Notes: generated by a model not told the origin, from the letters alone. A DNA stretch of 64,000 bases from Paludibaculum fermentans (GCF_015277775.1 NZ_CP063849.1:2170001-2234000), one strand, 5' to 3'. Positions 1 through 11,529 are shown, counted from the first letter of the stretch. Numbers and translations are program-made.

Positions 1-53
1 GGGCCGAGGGTTTGGAAGCGCACGCGCGGTCAGTGGAGGTGCGCAATGCCTAA
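1..53 (+). CDS. hisD: Histidinol dehydrogenase, C-terminal end only (partial)
   Basis: The window opens inside a reading frame that ends in TAA at 51-53. The last codons read AEGLEAHARSVEVRNA, the usual C-terminal signature of HisD, the NAD-dependent enzyme that oxidises histidinol to histidine. Only about 16 residues are visible, so the call rests on this tail and on hisC following directly. The stop overlaps the hisC start by 8 nt, which suggests translational coupling. Confidence 0.75.
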   Translation, partial: AEGLEAHARSVEVRNA

Positions 54-1095
54 GCCGAGACCGGCCGTGGTGGAGATGGCTCCGTATTCGCCGCCGGCGT
101 CGGGCCGCGACGGCAAGCTGCGCCTGGACTTCAACGAGAACACCGTCGGGTGTTCGCCGAAGGTGCTGGAACTGCTGCGCGCGAAGCTGAGCGAAGAACA
201 GTTGACGGTCTATCCGGAATATGAGGCGGCTCGGCTCGCCCTATCGGATTACTTCCAGGTGCCGCAGTCGGAGTTCCTGATCACCAACGGCACCGACGAA
301 GCGATTCAGGTGTTGATCAATACGTATGTCGATAACGACGACGACGTGATCGTGCTGCACCCGTCTTATGCGATGTACCGCTTCTATGCCGAAGTGGCGG
401 GCGCGAAGGTGCGCGACATCCCTTATCGCGCCGGTGATCTGACGTTCCCCATCGATGAACTGATCGCGGCGATCCGGCCGGATACGAAGGCGATTCTGGT
501 CTCGAATCCCAACAACCCGACGGGGACGGCGATCGGGATCGGCGACATCGTCCGGATCCTGGCTGCCGCGCCCAATGCGGCAGTGCTGATCGACGAAGCC
601 TACTACGAGTTCTACGGCGTGACGGCGCTACGGATGACAGACCAGTATCCGAATCTGTTCGTGAGCCGCACGTTCTCCAAGGCCTTCGGCATGGCAGCGC
701 TGCGCGTGGGCTGCCTGTTCTCCCAGAAAGAGAACGTACAGTACATGCACAAAGCGCAATCGCCTTACAGCGTAAACCTGCTGGCGGCGATTGCGGTGCG
801 CGCGGCGGTGGAAGATCGGACCTACGTCTCGAACTACGCCGCACAGGCCGTGGAGGCACGCGAAGCGCTCTATCGCGGCTTCGAGAAACGCGGCATCGCC
901 TACTATCCCAGCCAGGCGAACTTCGTGCTGTTCCAGGCCGGCGCGCAAGCAGTCCCGGTGCGTGACGCACTCAGGGCGCGCGGCATTCTGGTGCGCGACC
1001 GCAGCTACGAACTGGCAGGCACGGTGCGCGTGACCGCCGGTACCACCGCCCAGGTGGCGCGGTTCTTCCAGGCACTGGACGAGGTGTGGAAGTGA
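46..1095 (+). CDS. hisC: Histidinol-phosphate aminotransferase
   Basis: PLP-dependent fold-type I aminotransferase of 349 residues, the normal length for HisC. It converts imidazole-acetol phosphate and glutamate to histidinol phosphate and 2-oxoglutarate in the cytoplasm. Visible signatures are SNPNNPTG at about 153-160, DEAYYEF at about 183-189, and the Schiff-base lysine in SRTFSKAFGMAALRVG (Lys212). The ATG at 46 has a GGAGG about 7 nt upstream and overlaps the end of hisD by 8 nt. The position between hisD and hisB supports HisC over other aminotransferases of the family. Confidence 0.93.
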   Translation: MPKPRPAVVEMAPYSPPASGRDGKLRLDFNENTVGCSPKVLELLRAKLSEEQLTVYPEYEAARLALSDYFQVPQSEFLITNGTDEAIQVLINTYVDNDDDVIVLHPSYAMYRFYAEVAGAKVRDIPYRAGDLTFPIDELIAAIRPDTKAILVSNPNNPTGTAIGIGDIVRILAAAPNAAVLIDEAYYEFYGVTALRMTDQYPNLFVSRTFSKAFGMAALRVGCLFSQKENVQYMHKAQSPYSVNLLAAIAVRAAVEDRTYVSNYAAQAVEAREALYRGFEKRGIAYYPSQANFVLFQAGAQAVPVRDALRARGILVRDRSYELAGTVRVTAGTTAQVARFFQALDEVWK

Positions 1096-1769
1096 AGGAC
1101 TCGCTACTCGTCTTCGACATGGACGGAGTGCTGGCCGAGGTCGGCGATTCGTACCGCGAGACGATCGTACAGACCGTTGCCCACTTCACCGGCCAGCAGG
1201 TGGCGCGCGAACGAATCCAGGACTACAAGAATCAGGGCGGCTGGAACAACGACTGGGCGCTCTCCCAGCGACTCTGCCAGGACCTCGGAGTCGACGTCCC
1301 CTACGAGGAGGTGATCGAACGCTTCAACCTCATCTTCCTGGGCGACGACTTCAACGGACTGATCCTGAAAGAACAGTGGGTGCCGCGCAACGGCCTGCTG
1401 GAGCGGTTGAGCGAGCGCTACGACCTCTCCATCTTCACCGGCCGTCCCTTGAAAGATGCCGCGCACACGCTGCGGCGCTTCGCCTCCGGCATCGTGTTCT
1501 CGCCGATGATTACGATGGAGAGCGTGACGGAGCACAAGCCCGCGCCGCAGGGGCTGCACCTGATCCGGGCGGAACGTCCCGATGCGAAAATGTTCTATGT
1601 GGGCGATACGGTGGACGACGCCCGCAGCGCGCGTGCCGCCGGAGTCCCGTTCATCGGCATCGCCGCGCCGGCCAATCCCCGGCATGCGGAACTGGTGGAC
1701 GTACTGAAATCAGAGGCCGCCATCGCCGTGCTGGATGACATCAATCAGTTGGAAGGAGTTCTGCCATGA
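1092..1769 (+). CDS. HAD-family phosphatase inside the his operon (candidate histidinol-phosphate phosphatase)
   Basis: HAD-superfamily subfamily IA hydrolase of about 225 residues. Motif I is DMDGVL at residues 9-14 and the acidic motif IV is GDTVDDA. The GTG at 1092 overlaps the hisC stop in a GTGA quadruplet and is preferred over the in-frame GTG at 1086. The gene ends in an ATGA overlap with hisB, so it is locked into the operon on both sides. The neighbouring HisB is only the dehydratase, and no HisN- or HisJ-type phosphatase lies in the operon. Inference: this HAD enzyme dephosphorylates histidinol phosphate. A phosphoglycolate-type house-cleaning role is the main alternative. Confidence 0.82.
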   Translation: MKDSLLVFDMDGVLAEVGDSYRETIVQTVAHFTGQQVARERIQDYKNQGGWNNDWALSQRLCQDLGVDVPYEEVIERFNLIFLGDDFNGLILKEQWVPRNGLLERLSERYDLSIFTGRPLKDAAHTLRRFASGIVFSPMITMESVTEHKPAPQGLHLIRAERPDAKMFYVGDTVDDARSARAAGVPFIGIAAPANPRHAELVDVLKSEAAIAVLDDINQLEGVLP

Positions 1770-2356
1770 AGCGCACAGCCGTCATTGAACGCATTACGAA
1801 AGAGACGCAGATTCGCGCCAGCCTCACCATCGAGGGCAAGGGCCGCTACGAGATCTCCACCGGAGTGCGCTTTCTCGACCACATGCTGGAGCTCTTCTCC
1901 AAGCACGGCGGCTTCGACATGTCGCTGATCGCGCGCGGCGACCTCGACGTCGACCAGCACCACACGGTGGAAGATGCCGGCATCGTGCTGGGGCAGCTTT
2001 TCTCTAAGGCGCTGGGCGACCGCAAGGGCATCAACCGCGCCGGTTACTTCGTCCTGCCAATGGACGAGACGCTGGCCGTGGCCGCAGTCGACCTGGGCGG
2101 GCGTCCGTATCTTGTCTACGAAGACCGCGTAAAGACGCGCCTGGTGGGCGACCTGCAATCCGAACTGCTGGAAGACTTCTTCCACGGCTTCACCACCCAT
2201 GCCGGCGCCAACCTGCACGCCAAGATCATGCACGGGCGCTCGAACCACCACAAAGTGGAAGCGATCTTCAAGTGTTTCGCGCGGGCGATGAAGTTCGCCT
2301 GCTCGAAGGACGCTCGGCTGAAGGACGAACTGCCATCCACGAAAGGACTGCTGTGA
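1766..2356 (+). CDS. hisB: Imidazoleglycerol-phosphate dehydratase (monofunctional)
   Basis: 196 residues, the full length of the monofunctional, manganese-dependent dehydratase that converts imidazole glycerol phosphate to imidazole acetol phosphate. The metal-binding repeats are clear: FLDHMLE and [10 protein letters not shown] in the first half, [10 protein letters not shown] and [10 protein letters not shown] in the second. No N-terminal phosphatase domain is present, unlike enterobacterial HisB, so the pathway needs a separate histidinol phosphatase. The ATG overlaps the upstream HAD stop (ATGA) and the stop overlaps the hisH GTG start (GTGA). Confidence 0.95.
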   Translation: MKRTAVIERITKETQIRASLTIEGKGRYEISTGVRFLDHMLELFSKHGGFDMSLIARGDLDVDQHHTVEDAGIVLGQLFSKALGDRKGINRAGYFVLPMDETLAVAAVDLGGRPYLVYEDRVKTRLVGDLQSELLEDFFHGFTTHAGANLHAKIMHGRSNHHKVEAIFKCFARAMKFACSKDARLKDELPSTKGLL

Positions 2357-2946
2357 TCACGGTCGTCAATTATGGTGCGGGCAATTTGCGGTCGGTGGAG
2401 AACACGCTCGGCGAGATCGGGGCGACCTATCACCTGACGCAGAGCGCGGCGGAGATCGAAGCGGCGGAGAAGCTGATCCTGCCCGGTGTCGGCCACCTCG
2501 GACAGATGATGCGGGCCCTGGATGAACTGGGCCTGCGGGACGCTCTGGTGCGGAAGGCGAAGTCCGGCGCACCGTTCCTGGGCATCTGCCTCGGACTGCA
2601 GGCAATGTTCGAGGGCGGCGAAGAGGCTCCGGAACAAAAGGGACTCGCATTGTTTCCAGGGCAGGTCGGCCGGTTTCCGATGGACGCCCGGGTCCCGCAC
2701 ATGGGCTGGAACGAGATCGTGCCGCTGGGCTCCCCGCGGCTGCTGCGCAACATCGGCCCGAAACCGTATGTCTACTTCGCGCACAGCTACTACTGCCCGC
2801 TGAGCGAGGCCACCGCCGCCACCTGCCACTACACCCGCGACTACACGGCGGTGCTGGAGTCCGGCAACATCTTCGGCGTGCAGTTCCATCCGGAGAAGTC
2901 CGGACCGCTGGGCCTGAAGATCGTCAAGAATTTCGTGGAGCTCTGA
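2353..2946 (+). CDS. hisH: Imidazole glycerol phosphate synthase, glutamine amidotransferase subunit
   Basis: Class I glutamine amidotransferase of 197 residues that supplies ammonia to HisF. The nucleophile Cys79 lies in [17 protein letters not shown], and the His/Glu of the triad in VQFHPEKSG near the C terminus. The frame is open further upstream, but the GTG at 2353 (N terminus [11 protein letters not shown]) gives the standard length and a GTGA overlap with hisB. Start choice is therefore confident. hisF follows after 2 nt, matching the obligate HisH-HisF complex. Confidence 0.95.
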   Translation: MITVVNYGAGNLRSVENTLGEIGATYHLTQSAAEIEAAEKLILPGVGHLGQMMRALDELGLRDALVRKAKSGAPFLGICLGLQAMFEGGEEAPEQKGLALFPGQVGRFPMDARVPHMGWNEIVPLGSPRLLRNIGPKPYVYFAHSYYCPLSEATAATCHYTRDYTAVLESGNIFGVQFHPEKSGPLGLKIVKNFVEL

Positions 2947-2948
2947 AC

Positions 2949-3713
2949 ATGCTGGCCAAACGCATCATTCCCTGCCTGGACGTGACCGGCGGCCGCGTCG
3001 TGAAGGGCGTCAATTTCGTCGGGCTGCGCGATGCCGGTGATCCGGTGGAGCTGGCCGACCGCTATAACGAACAGGGCGCCGACGAACTCGTCTTCCTGGA
3101 CATCACGGCCTCTTCGGACGGCCGCGACACCATGGTGGACGTCGTGGCCCGTACGGCGCGCAAAGTCTTCATCCCGCTCACGGTGGGCGGCGGCATCCGC
3201 GAGGTGGAGGACGCCCGGCGCATCATCCACTCCGGCGCGGACAAGGTGAGCGTCAACACGGCAGCCGTGCGGCGGCCGGAGCTGATCACCGAGGTCAGCC
3301 ACGAGTTCGGCGCCCAGGCGTGCGTCCTGGCCATCGACGCCAAACGCAACAGCAAGGGCGGCTGGAATGTCTACACCAAGGGCGGCCGCGTGGACGAAGG
3401 CATCGACGCGGTGGAGTGGGCGGCGCGCGGCGAAGCCCTGGGCGCCGGCGAGATCCTCCTCACGTCGATGGATACCGACGGCGTGCAGGACGGCTTCGAT
3501 TGCGCCCTGACCCGCGCAGTGTCACGCGCCACACACATCCCGGTGATCGCCTCCGGCGGCGCGGGCACGCCCGAACACTTCATCCGCGTCCTGACCGACG
3601 GCGAAGCTGACGCCGCACTGGCCGCCTCCATTTTTCACTACGGCACATTTACCGTGGATCAGTTGAAAGCCGAGCTCGAGAAGGCCGGCATTCCGGTGAG
3701 GAGAACCGCTTGA
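2949..3713 (+). CDS. hisF: Imidazole glycerol phosphate synthase, cyclase subunit
   Basis: TIM-barrel cyclase of 254 residues, the typical length. It uses ammonia from HisH to convert PRFAR to imidazole glycerol phosphate and AICAR. The N terminus [19 protein letters not shown] carries the conserved catalytic aspartate. The second catalytic aspartate is in LAIDAKRN, and phosphate-binding loops appear as VGGGIR and [11 protein letters not shown]. The start is 2 nt after hisH, and the stop overlaps hisA by 4 nt (TTGA). Confidence 0.96.
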   Translation: MLAKRIIPCLDVTGGRVVKGVNFVGLRDAGDPVELADRYNEQGADELVFLDITASSDGRDTMVDVVARTARKVFIPLTVGGGIREVEDARRIIHSGADKVSVNTAAVRRPELITEVSHEFGAQACVLAIDAKRNSKGGWNVYTKGGRVDEGIDAVEWAARGEALGAGEILLTSMDTDGVQDGFDCALTRAVSRATHIPVIASGGAGTPEHFIRVLTDGEADAALAASIFHYGTFTVDQLKAELEKAGIPVRRTA

Positions 3714-4411
3714 TTATTCCGTGTATCGACCTGCAGGACGGCAAGGTCGTTCAACTGGTACAAGGCCGCGAGAAGGCGCTGGAAGGCGCCGCTCCCCTGG
3801 AGATGCTGGAGCGTTTCCGCGACTTCCCGGAGATCCAGGTGATCGACCTGGACGCCGCCATGGGCCGCGGCGAGAACAACGCAATTGTCGAGATGCTGGC
3901 CGGCAAGGCCCGCTGCCGCGTGGGCGGCGGCGTCAGGACTCCTGAGCGCGCCCGCACGCTGGTGGAATGCGGCGCCGACACGGTGATCGTCGGAACGTCA
4001 GCGTTCACACAGACGGGCGTGAACCATGAACTGCTCTCGGCCATCTCGCAGGAAGTCACGCCAGAACGCGTGATGATCGCCATCGACACCAAAGGCGGCC
4101 GCATCACGGTGAAGGGCTGGACCGCCAGCCTGGACCTCACAGCCGAGCAGGTGATCGCGCAACTGGAGCCCTACTGCGGAGCCTACCTGGCGACCTACGT
4201 CGACAAAGAAGGCATGTTGCAGGGCACCGACATCGATTGGTTCCGCGGCTTGCGCGCCGCCACGCGGAAGAACATCACGGCCGCCGGCGGCATCACCACG
4301 CTGGACGACATCCGTCAGTTGACTGCGCTCCAAATTGATTGCGCCCTGGGCATGGCCATTTACACCGGCCGCCTGGATCTGAAAGAATTGGCAGCGTTGA
4401 ACGCCCAATGA
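3710..4411 (+). CDS. hisA: ProFAR isomerase
   Basis: 233-residue TIM-barrel isomerase that acts one step before HisF and is homologous to it. The N terminus [18 protein letters not shown] includes the catalytic aspartate, and the phosphate-binding motifs are VGGGVRT and AAGGITT. The start is an unusual TTG at 3710, supported by the TTGA overlap with the hisF stop and by the exact family N terminus. The order hisH-hisF-hisA is noncanonical compared with enteric hisHAF. No hisI or hisE follows, so the PRATP steps must be encoded elsewhere or upstream. Confidence 0.93.
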   Translation: MIIPCIDLQDGKVVQLVQGREKALEGAAPLEMLERFRDFPEIQVIDLDAAMGRGENNAIVEMLAGKARCRVGGGVRTPERARTLVECGADTVIVGTSAFTQTGVNHELLSAISQEVTPERVMIAIDTKGGRITVKGWTASLDLTAEQVIAQLEPYCGAYLATYVDKEGMLQGTDIDWFRGLRAATRKNITAAGGITTLDDIRQLTALQIDCALGMAIYTGRLDLKELAALNAQ

Positions 4412-4953
4412 AATTGAAGGCCTGCATTGCCGATGTCGAGACAACAGGTCTCAGCAACACGACGGACGAAGTAGTCGAACTGGGACTCGTCCTGTTCGAG
4501 TTCGACCATATCAGCGGAGAAGTCTACGGAGTAGTGGACGAGTACACCGGCCTGCGCGATCCGGGCCGCCCGATCCCCGCCGGCGCCACCGAGGCGCATG
4601 GTCTCACCTGGGACGATGTACGCGGCAAGGCCCTGGACGACGCAGCGGTGCGGAGCATCTTCGCCCGCAGCACCATGATGATCGCCCACAACGCGCGCTT
4701 CGACCGCGGCTTCATCGAACGCATGTACCCCGAGACGCGCCGCCTGCCCTGGGTCTGCTCGATGGACGGCGTAGCCTGGCGCAACAAGGGCTTCCGCTCC
4801 AAGGGCCTGCAGGAACTGCTGCGCCATCACAACATCGTGGCCGAGGCGGCGCACCGTGCGCTGGACGACGCCCGGAATACACTGCTGCTGCTGTCGCAGA
4901 AGCAGGGCGACGGGCGAACCTATCTGGCCGATCTGCTCGCCCGTGTGAAGTAG
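4408..4953 (+). CDS. DnaQ-like 3'-5' exonuclease (DEDDh)
   Basis: A 181-residue exonuclease-domain protein with the DEDDh set visible: ADVETTG (Asp9, Glu11), NARFDRGF and HRALDDARNT. This fold occurs in DNA polymerase III epsilon and RNase T-like trimming enzymes, and no other domain is attached. The ATG at 4408 overlaps the hisA stop in an ATGA quadruplet, so it is translated from the his transcript. The function is probably nucleic-acid proofreading or turnover. A link to histidine synthesis is not evident. The next gene runs convergently, ending 24 nt away. Confidence 0.85.
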   Translation: MKLKACIADVETTGLSNTTDEVVELGLVLFEFDHISGEVYGVVDEYTGLRDPGRPIPAGATEAHGLTWDDVRGKALDDAAVRSIFARSTMMIAHNARFDRGFIERMYPETRRLPWVCSMDGVAWRNKGFRSKGLQELLRHHNIVAEAAHRALDDARNTLLLLSQKQGDGRTYLADLLARVK

Positions 4954-4977
4954 ACTCCACCTCAAACCGCGTCCCGG

Positions 4978-7900
4978 CTAGAACGATCCGGTCACCACTT
5001 TGGGCGTATAGCTGATCGCGTATGGACCCGTGTTGCCGAACCGCACGCGGACGCTCACCGGTGTGCCCGCGGCCAGCGCGTTGCGCGAGACCACCAGGTA
5101 AGGACTCCCGGCGATGAGCCCGTCGGCGTTCAGCAGCGTCACGCCCGGCGGCAGATTCGTGAACTGCAGGTAGACCGGGCCGGCAATCGGAGCAGTCCCG
5201 TTATTCAGTACCCGCACGGCGCCCGTGGCGACACGGTCCACCGTGCCGAAGTTCAGGCGGGTGGCCGCGAGACTGCATTGGGCCGTGACATCGACCGTGT
5301 CAGGCAACCGCAGGTAGGCGACTTCGCCATCGTGATCGGAAAGCCGCTCCGGCCGATTCGGATCGTTGCGGTAGCTCTCCGGGAAGTCGGCGTCCACATG
5401 CGCGACAGCAAACCGGGTGAGCCGCTGCATCAGGTGGCCGTTGGCCAGCATGTGGTCGAGCGACTGGGCATTGCCGTCGAAGCTGTAGCTGTAGCGGCCC
5501 TCGGCCGGCAGCGTGTCCTCCAGCTCAAACAGATCGGGATTCAGGAGATCAGGACTGGCCAGCACGACCTGAGACAAGGGCGCCGGAGTCCCCTTGATCG
5601 TCCCGATAACATCGACGTAGCCATCGCTGGCGCTGAAGGCGTTGAAGTCGCCCAGCAACAGAATGAGTTCGCCGGGATTCGCCTGCTGGCGCGACTGCAC
5701 CAACCCCGACAGGTACTCGGCCTGTGCGCGGCGCTTGGCGCGGATGCGGCCGCCGTCGGCCGGATCGTCCACCCCGGTGAGCGAGCGCAGATGGTTGGCG
5801 ATGATCGTCACGGGCAGCGCCGTCGACGAACCTGCCTTATTGACCCGAACACGCAGCACCAGCGGAGGGCGGTCGTTCAACAACGCCGGCGTGCTGCTGC
5901 CCGGATCCTGGTAGGTGGTGTCCTTGCCATACTGCACAACGTCCACCACGGCGACCTTCGTGGACTTCACCAGGAAGCCGACATCGATCCCGCCGACGTC
6001 GTTCCCTTCCACCAGGTACGCCTGATACCCGGGATTCGCCTGCCCTTGCGCCACCGCATCCGCATTGACCTTGGCCGCGACGCTTTGCAGCGTGGAGAGG
6101 TTCTCCATCTCGGCCACGCCCAGCACATCGGGCGATTTCATGACGTTGCGGACCAGCAAGGACAGCTTGTTGAGCCGGTTGTTGAACGCGGCCTGTGTCA
6201 GCGCGACGTCACTCACCGACGGGTCGTTCACCGTATCGAAGAAGCGCTCCACGTTGAGGCCGCCCACAGTGAACTCATCCGCCGCGGGATCGGGCACGGG
6301 CACGGCCGCAGCCACGCCGGACACCGCTGCGTTCACGCCGGCCTCGGGCAGCAGCGTGTAAGTCCGCAGGCCATAGTCGAGCACGCCCACCAGACCCGCG
6401 ATGGTGGCGCCGGAAGTGACCTCCAGCAGCGCGGCGCCGGGCTGGGCTCCGCTATCGATCCGGATCCTCTCGGGGTTGCCGTCAAAACGCGGCACGCAGC
6501 ACGGCGAGCCCGCCGGCAGCGGGTCCGGCACCTGGACACCCGCTTCGCGGAAGGGCCGTTTCACACCGGCCAGCACGCCATAGAAGACGCCGTTGGAGGT
6601 GGAGGTCGCCGCCGCTTCGTTGACGCTGCCCTGGGTGGGCGACACGGCGGTGAGCGAGTCGATGCGCACCCGCATGCCTTCGTACTTCTCCAGGTTGTCG
6701 AGGCTGTTCACCAGCGTGTCGGCGGCGGTGATCGTCACGGCCGGCGGCACCGTGCCCGCGCCCATGAGCGTAACTTTCGGCGAGCCCGCGATCTCGGTCA
6801 TGGAAGGGCTGGACGGATCACTGGAGGGAACATACTCCTGCACCTGTCCGCTCACGCACACGTCGTTGCCGATCGCCGCCGCGCTCGGAGGAGCGCTGGA
6901 CGTGAAGACGAACACGCCATCGGAGGTCGCGGGGTTATTGTCGCCCGGAGCCGGCGACTGCACAAAGAACCCATTGGTCCGCAGGCCGGTGACGACCCCG
7001 CGCGTAACCACGTTCCGCCCGGTGACCGGCGAGGTGGCGGTGCTGCCCTGGATCTGCCAGATCTCATGGGTCAGGCTGCACGTCGGAATGTTCGAATTGA
7101 CGGTGAGAGTAAACGTGCCATCGGAGGAGTTGGCGGGGTCGGCCGCATCAGTCGCACGGACGCTGATGTTGAGCGTGGCCGCGCCCGTAGGCGTGCCGGA
7201 GATCAAGCCGCTGGCCGTCAGGCTCAAGCCAACCGACGGCAGCCCGCTGAGCGCGCTCCAAGTGTAAGCGCCCGATCCACCCGCAGCCGCAAGCTGCTGG
7301 CTGTAAGCGGCGCCCACCGTGGCCTCCGGCAGCACCGCATCCGTCAGGATCCGCACCGGGGTACTCACTCCGCACAACTGCGTGGGCGAGGCCGCATTGC
7401 GCGGCGCCGGAGCCCCCGTACTGAAGTCGGCGGCATTGTTGTTGGTATCGACGCACCCCGCTCCGGCCCGGAACAAGGCAGTGGTGTTGCTGGCCGCGGG
7501 CGCTGGTCCTGCGCCCTCGTAGTAGTTCGCCGTGCCAAACCCGACAAGATCGAGGATCCGCGCCACCGAGGCCGCACTGCACGCAGCGCTGCCGCCATTG
7601 CAATCGAGCGCCGCCGTACCCGAAACCAGCGCCACCTTCCCGCCCGTCGCCGAAAGGTTGATCGTACCCGTCAGGTCGGGAGCCGGCAGGTCCGCCCCGG
7701 TGGTGCCCGAGCTCATCTTCACCAGGAAATACTGGCCCGCGTTCAGCGACCCCGACAGCAGGGTGATCTGGCCGCTGGTCGCTCCGAAGTTCCCTGTGCC
7801 GGTCGCGCTGGTGTACTGCAGCGACAGGCCATCCAGCGGCACGGTCGAGGATCCGGGATTGAACAGCTCCACATAGTCGCTATTCAGCGGAGCCCCGCTA

Positions 7901-8004
7901 TTCCCGCCCCCGCCGTACACCTGGCTGATGACGACCTGGGCATGGGCGGAAGCGGCTAGGAAGGAGAGGAGCAGGAGGGAGGAGGCGGTTTTGAGCGATG
8001 ACAT
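4978..8004 (-). CDS. Secreted lamin-tail-domain / ExeM-NucH-like extracellular nuclease
   Basis: A 1008-residue exported protein. A Sec signal peptide (LLLLSFLAASAHAQ) is followed by a lamin-tail domain (VVISQVYGGGGNSGA, DYVELFNPG) at about 22-200, a putative Ig-like segment with FTLTVN near 225-305, and an OB-like region. A C-terminal endonuclease/exonuclease/phosphatase domain spans about 575-905, with VLGVAEMEN, ANHLRS, LLGDFNA and ERLSDHDGEV. This order matches the ExeM/NucH family of extracellular DNases. A beta-sandwich tail of about 100 residues follows. The likely role is scavenging nucleic acids or phosphate outside the cell. It lies 97 nt downstream of the TIM-barrel gene and may be a separate unit. 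Confidence 0.85.
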   Translation of the reverse strand: MSSLKTASSLLLLSFLAASAHAQVVISQVYGGGGNSGAPLNSDYVELFNPGSSTVPLDGLSLQYTSATGTGNFGATSGQITLLSGSLNAGQYFLVKMSSGTTGADLPAPDLTGTINLSATGGKVALVSGTAALDCNGGSAACSAASVARILDLVGFGTANYYEGAGPAPAASNTTALFRAGAGCVDTNNNAADFSTGAPAPRNAASPTQLCGVSTPVRILTDAVLPEATVGAAYSQQLAAAGGSGAYTWSALSGLPSVGLSLTASGLISGTPTGAATLNISVRATDAADPANSSDGTFTLTVNSNIPTCSLTHEIWQIQGSTATSPVTGRNVVTRGVVTGLRTNGFFVQSPAPGDNNPATSDGVFVFTSSAPPSAAAIGNDVCVSGQVQEYVPSSDPSSPSMTEIAGSPKVTLMGAGTVPPAVTITAADTLVNSLDNLEKYEGMRVRIDSLTAVSPTQGSVNEAAATSTSNGVFYGVLAGVKRPFREAGVQVPDPLPAGSPCCVPRFDGNPERIRIDSGAQPGAALLEVTSGATIAGLVGVLDYGLRTYTLLPEAGVNAAVSGVAAAVPVPDPAADEFTVGGLNVERFFDTVNDPSVSDVALTQAAFNNRLNKLSLLVRNVMKSPDVLGVAEMENLSTLQSVAAKVNADAVAQGQANPGYQAYLVEGNDVGGIDVGFLVKSTKVAVVDVVQYGKDTTYQDPGSSTPALLNDRPPLVLRVRVNKAGSSTALPVTIIANHLRSLTGVDDPADGGRIRAKRRAQAEYLSGLVQSRQQANPGELILLLGDFNAFSASDGYVDVIGTIKGTPAPLSQVVLASPDLLNPDLFELEDTLPAEGRYSYSFDGNAQSLDHMLANGHLMQRLTRFAVAHVDADFPESYRNDPNRPERLSDHDGEVAYLRLPDTVDVTAQCSLAATRLNFGTVDRVATGAVRVLNNGTAPIAGPVYLQFTNLPPGVTLLNADGLIAGSPYLVVSRNALAAGTPVSVRVRFGNTGPYAISYTPKVVTGSF

Positions 8005-8100
8005 AAGAGTGGGCCGGACAATCCAGGGAACAGGACGCCGGCAGAGGGAAAGGCTGCCCGCGGCGCGCCGGCCTCGCCGCGGGCGATTCGGTTCAGACGG

Positions 8101-8976
8101 CTAGACGCCGTAGTCGAGCAGCGCCTTGCGGCCCAGCTTGATGCCCTCGAGTTCATCCAGCTTGCTGCCTTCAAACTCGATGCCGATATAGCCGGAGTAC
8201 TTCGACGCCTCAACGACCTTCAGCATCTTCGGGATGTCGTAGACCTCTTCGGTGTTGTTCGGTCCATCGAAGTGGCACTTGAAGCTGGCGCCCTTGGCGT
8301 AGGTCATCAGCTTGGTCACCGCAGCGTAGCGGTCGATCTCGGTGGGGAAGTTGCCGAAGTCGGGCAGGGTGCCGAAGTTGGGCAGCGACACTTTCTTCAT
8401 CAGCGAGAGCACGACATCGGGATTCGACGAGATGCCGCCGTGATTCTCGATGATGATGTTGATCCCCGCGGTCTTGGCGTAGCCGCACAGGGCCGTGAAG
8501 CTCTCCGCGCAGTAGCCGAGGAAGGCTTCGATCTCCGCCGGAGTCGTGGGCTGCTTCTCCGGGTACATGTTGGTGCGGATGGAGTGGCACCCCACCTCGG
8601 CCGCGGCGTCCACCCACTTGTGGTGGTTCTTGACGGCCTTCATGCGCTGGGCCTTGTCGGAATGGCCCATCATGCCTTCGTCATCCACCATGATCAGCAC
8701 CGGCTTGGTGCCCGTGTCCGCCATGCGGCGCTTCAGCCTGGCGATGTAGCCGGCGGTGGGCGAACCCCAGAGCGTGTTCACGAACTCCAGGCCTTCGCAG
8801 TTGTTTTCCTTGGCGATGCGGGGGAAATCGAGATTCGTGAGTTTGCCCTGCTGGATGGCCTTGTGAATGGACCATTCGGCCAGGGATACCTTGAATCGGC
8901 CAGGGGCGGGGGCGGCTAAACCAGCCAGCGGAGCGGCCAGGAGGGAGGAGAGGAGATGACGGCGGGAGAGGGTCAT
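8101..8976 (-). CDS. Sugar phosphate isomerase/epimerase-like TIM barrel with Tat signal
   Basis: A 291-residue protein of the xylose-isomerase-like TIM-barrel family (AP endonuclease 2 fold). The start at 8976 yields a twin-arginine leader, MTLSRRHLLSSLLAAP, and predicts export of a folded, metal-binding protein. Conserved pieces include IIIENHGG, GTLPDFGNFP, KCHFDGP and YIGIEFEGS, which fit metal ligands of this fold. The substrate is unknown; acidobacterial homologues are usually annotated only as sugar phosphate isomerases. The start codon lies inside a perfect hairpin (8972-9002), so initiation may be structure-controlled. Confidence 0.82.
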   Translation of the reverse strand: MTLSRRHLLSSLLAAPLAGLAAPAPGRFKVSLAEWSIHKAIQQGKLTNLDFPRIAKENNCEGLEFVNTLWGSPTAGYIARLKRRMADTGTKPVLIMVDDEGMMGHSDKAQRMKAVKNHHKWVDAAAEVGCHSIRTNMYPEKQPTTPAEIEAFLGYCAESFTALCGYAKTAGINIIIENHGGISSNPDVVLSLMKKVSLPNFGTLPDFGNFPTEIDRYAAVTKLMTYAKGASFKCHFDGPNNTEEVYDIPKMLKVVEASKYSGYIGIEFEGSKLDELEGIKLGRKALLDYGV

Positions 8977-9002
8977 AATCGTTCGCTGAGAACGATTATG
9001 AC
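8972..9002. promoter_or_regulatory. Perfect 13-bp inverted repeat over a stop/start junction
   Basis: GTCATAATCGTTC (8972-8984) pairs perfectly with GAACGATTATGAC (8990-9002) around a 5-nt loop. On the minus strand one arm contains the TAA of the HAD gene (8996-8998) and the other the ATG of the TIM-barrel gene (8974-8976). No U-tract follows, so it is not a classical terminator. It could couple or block translation, or protect an RNA end. Confidence 0.8.
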
Positions 9003-9624
9003 ACCAACTCTTTTGGATGAGAGACCCAGTAATCGGGAGCATGCGAACGCATGGCGTCGTGGTCGCCGTAGCCCCACGCAACACCACATGTCTTGACGCC
9101 GGCGCGGCGGCCGGCTTCCATGTCCGGAGCGGCATCGCCAATCATCAGGCACTCTTCCGGCCTGACCCCGAACAGCTCCAGGGACTTGGTGATCACGTTC
9201 GGCTCGGGCTTCGACGGGAACCCGTCGGTGCCCTGCACGTGGTTGAAGTGCGAGACCAGGCCGAACTGCGTCAGGATCGCGCGCGCCGTGTCGCTGCTCT
9301 TGGTGGTGGCCGTCGACTTCAAGCCGCCCAGCGCGGTGAGCATCTCCGGCACGCCGTCGTAGATGCGGGTCGTGCGATGCTTCCGATTCAGGTAGATCTT
9401 GCGGTAGCGCGCCAGCAGTGCTTCATTCTGCTGGCGCGTATTGTTGGGCAGTACCTCTTCAAAGAGGTCGAACAGGTGGAAGCCTACAAAGCTGCGAAGG
9501 TAGGCTTCGTCGAGATCAAAGACGCCTTCGGCACCCAAGGCTTCGCGAACCGCGCCGCAGATATCGGACGCGGAGTCGAGCAGGGTGCCGTCGACGTCAA
9601 ACAGGTATACGCGGTAAGGAGGGA

Positions 9625-9628
<4 letters not shown>
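8996..9628 (-). CDS. HAD-family phosphatase, phosphoglycolate-phosphatase-like
   Basis: A 210-residue HAD subfamily IA hydrolase. Motif I is [11 protein letters not shown] near residue 9, motif II is STATTKSS, the motif III lysine is in PSKPEPN, and motif IV is [16 protein letters not shown]. It resembles Gph-type phosphoglycolate phosphatases, but the exact substrate cannot be read from sequence. The GTG start at 9628 overlaps the ftsH stop (GTGA), giving an ftsH-HAD transcription unit. The TIM-barrel gene starts 20 nt downstream of its stop, within the hairpin at 8972-9002. Confidence 0.85.

Positions 9629-11529
<1,901 letters not shown>

Noticed and set aside
5278-7959. An 893-codon open frame on the plus strand opposite the secreted nuclease.
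   Set aside because: It is the antisense frame of a GC-rich gene. The minus-strand product has a signal peptide and clear domains; this one is Arg/His-rich and resembles nothing.
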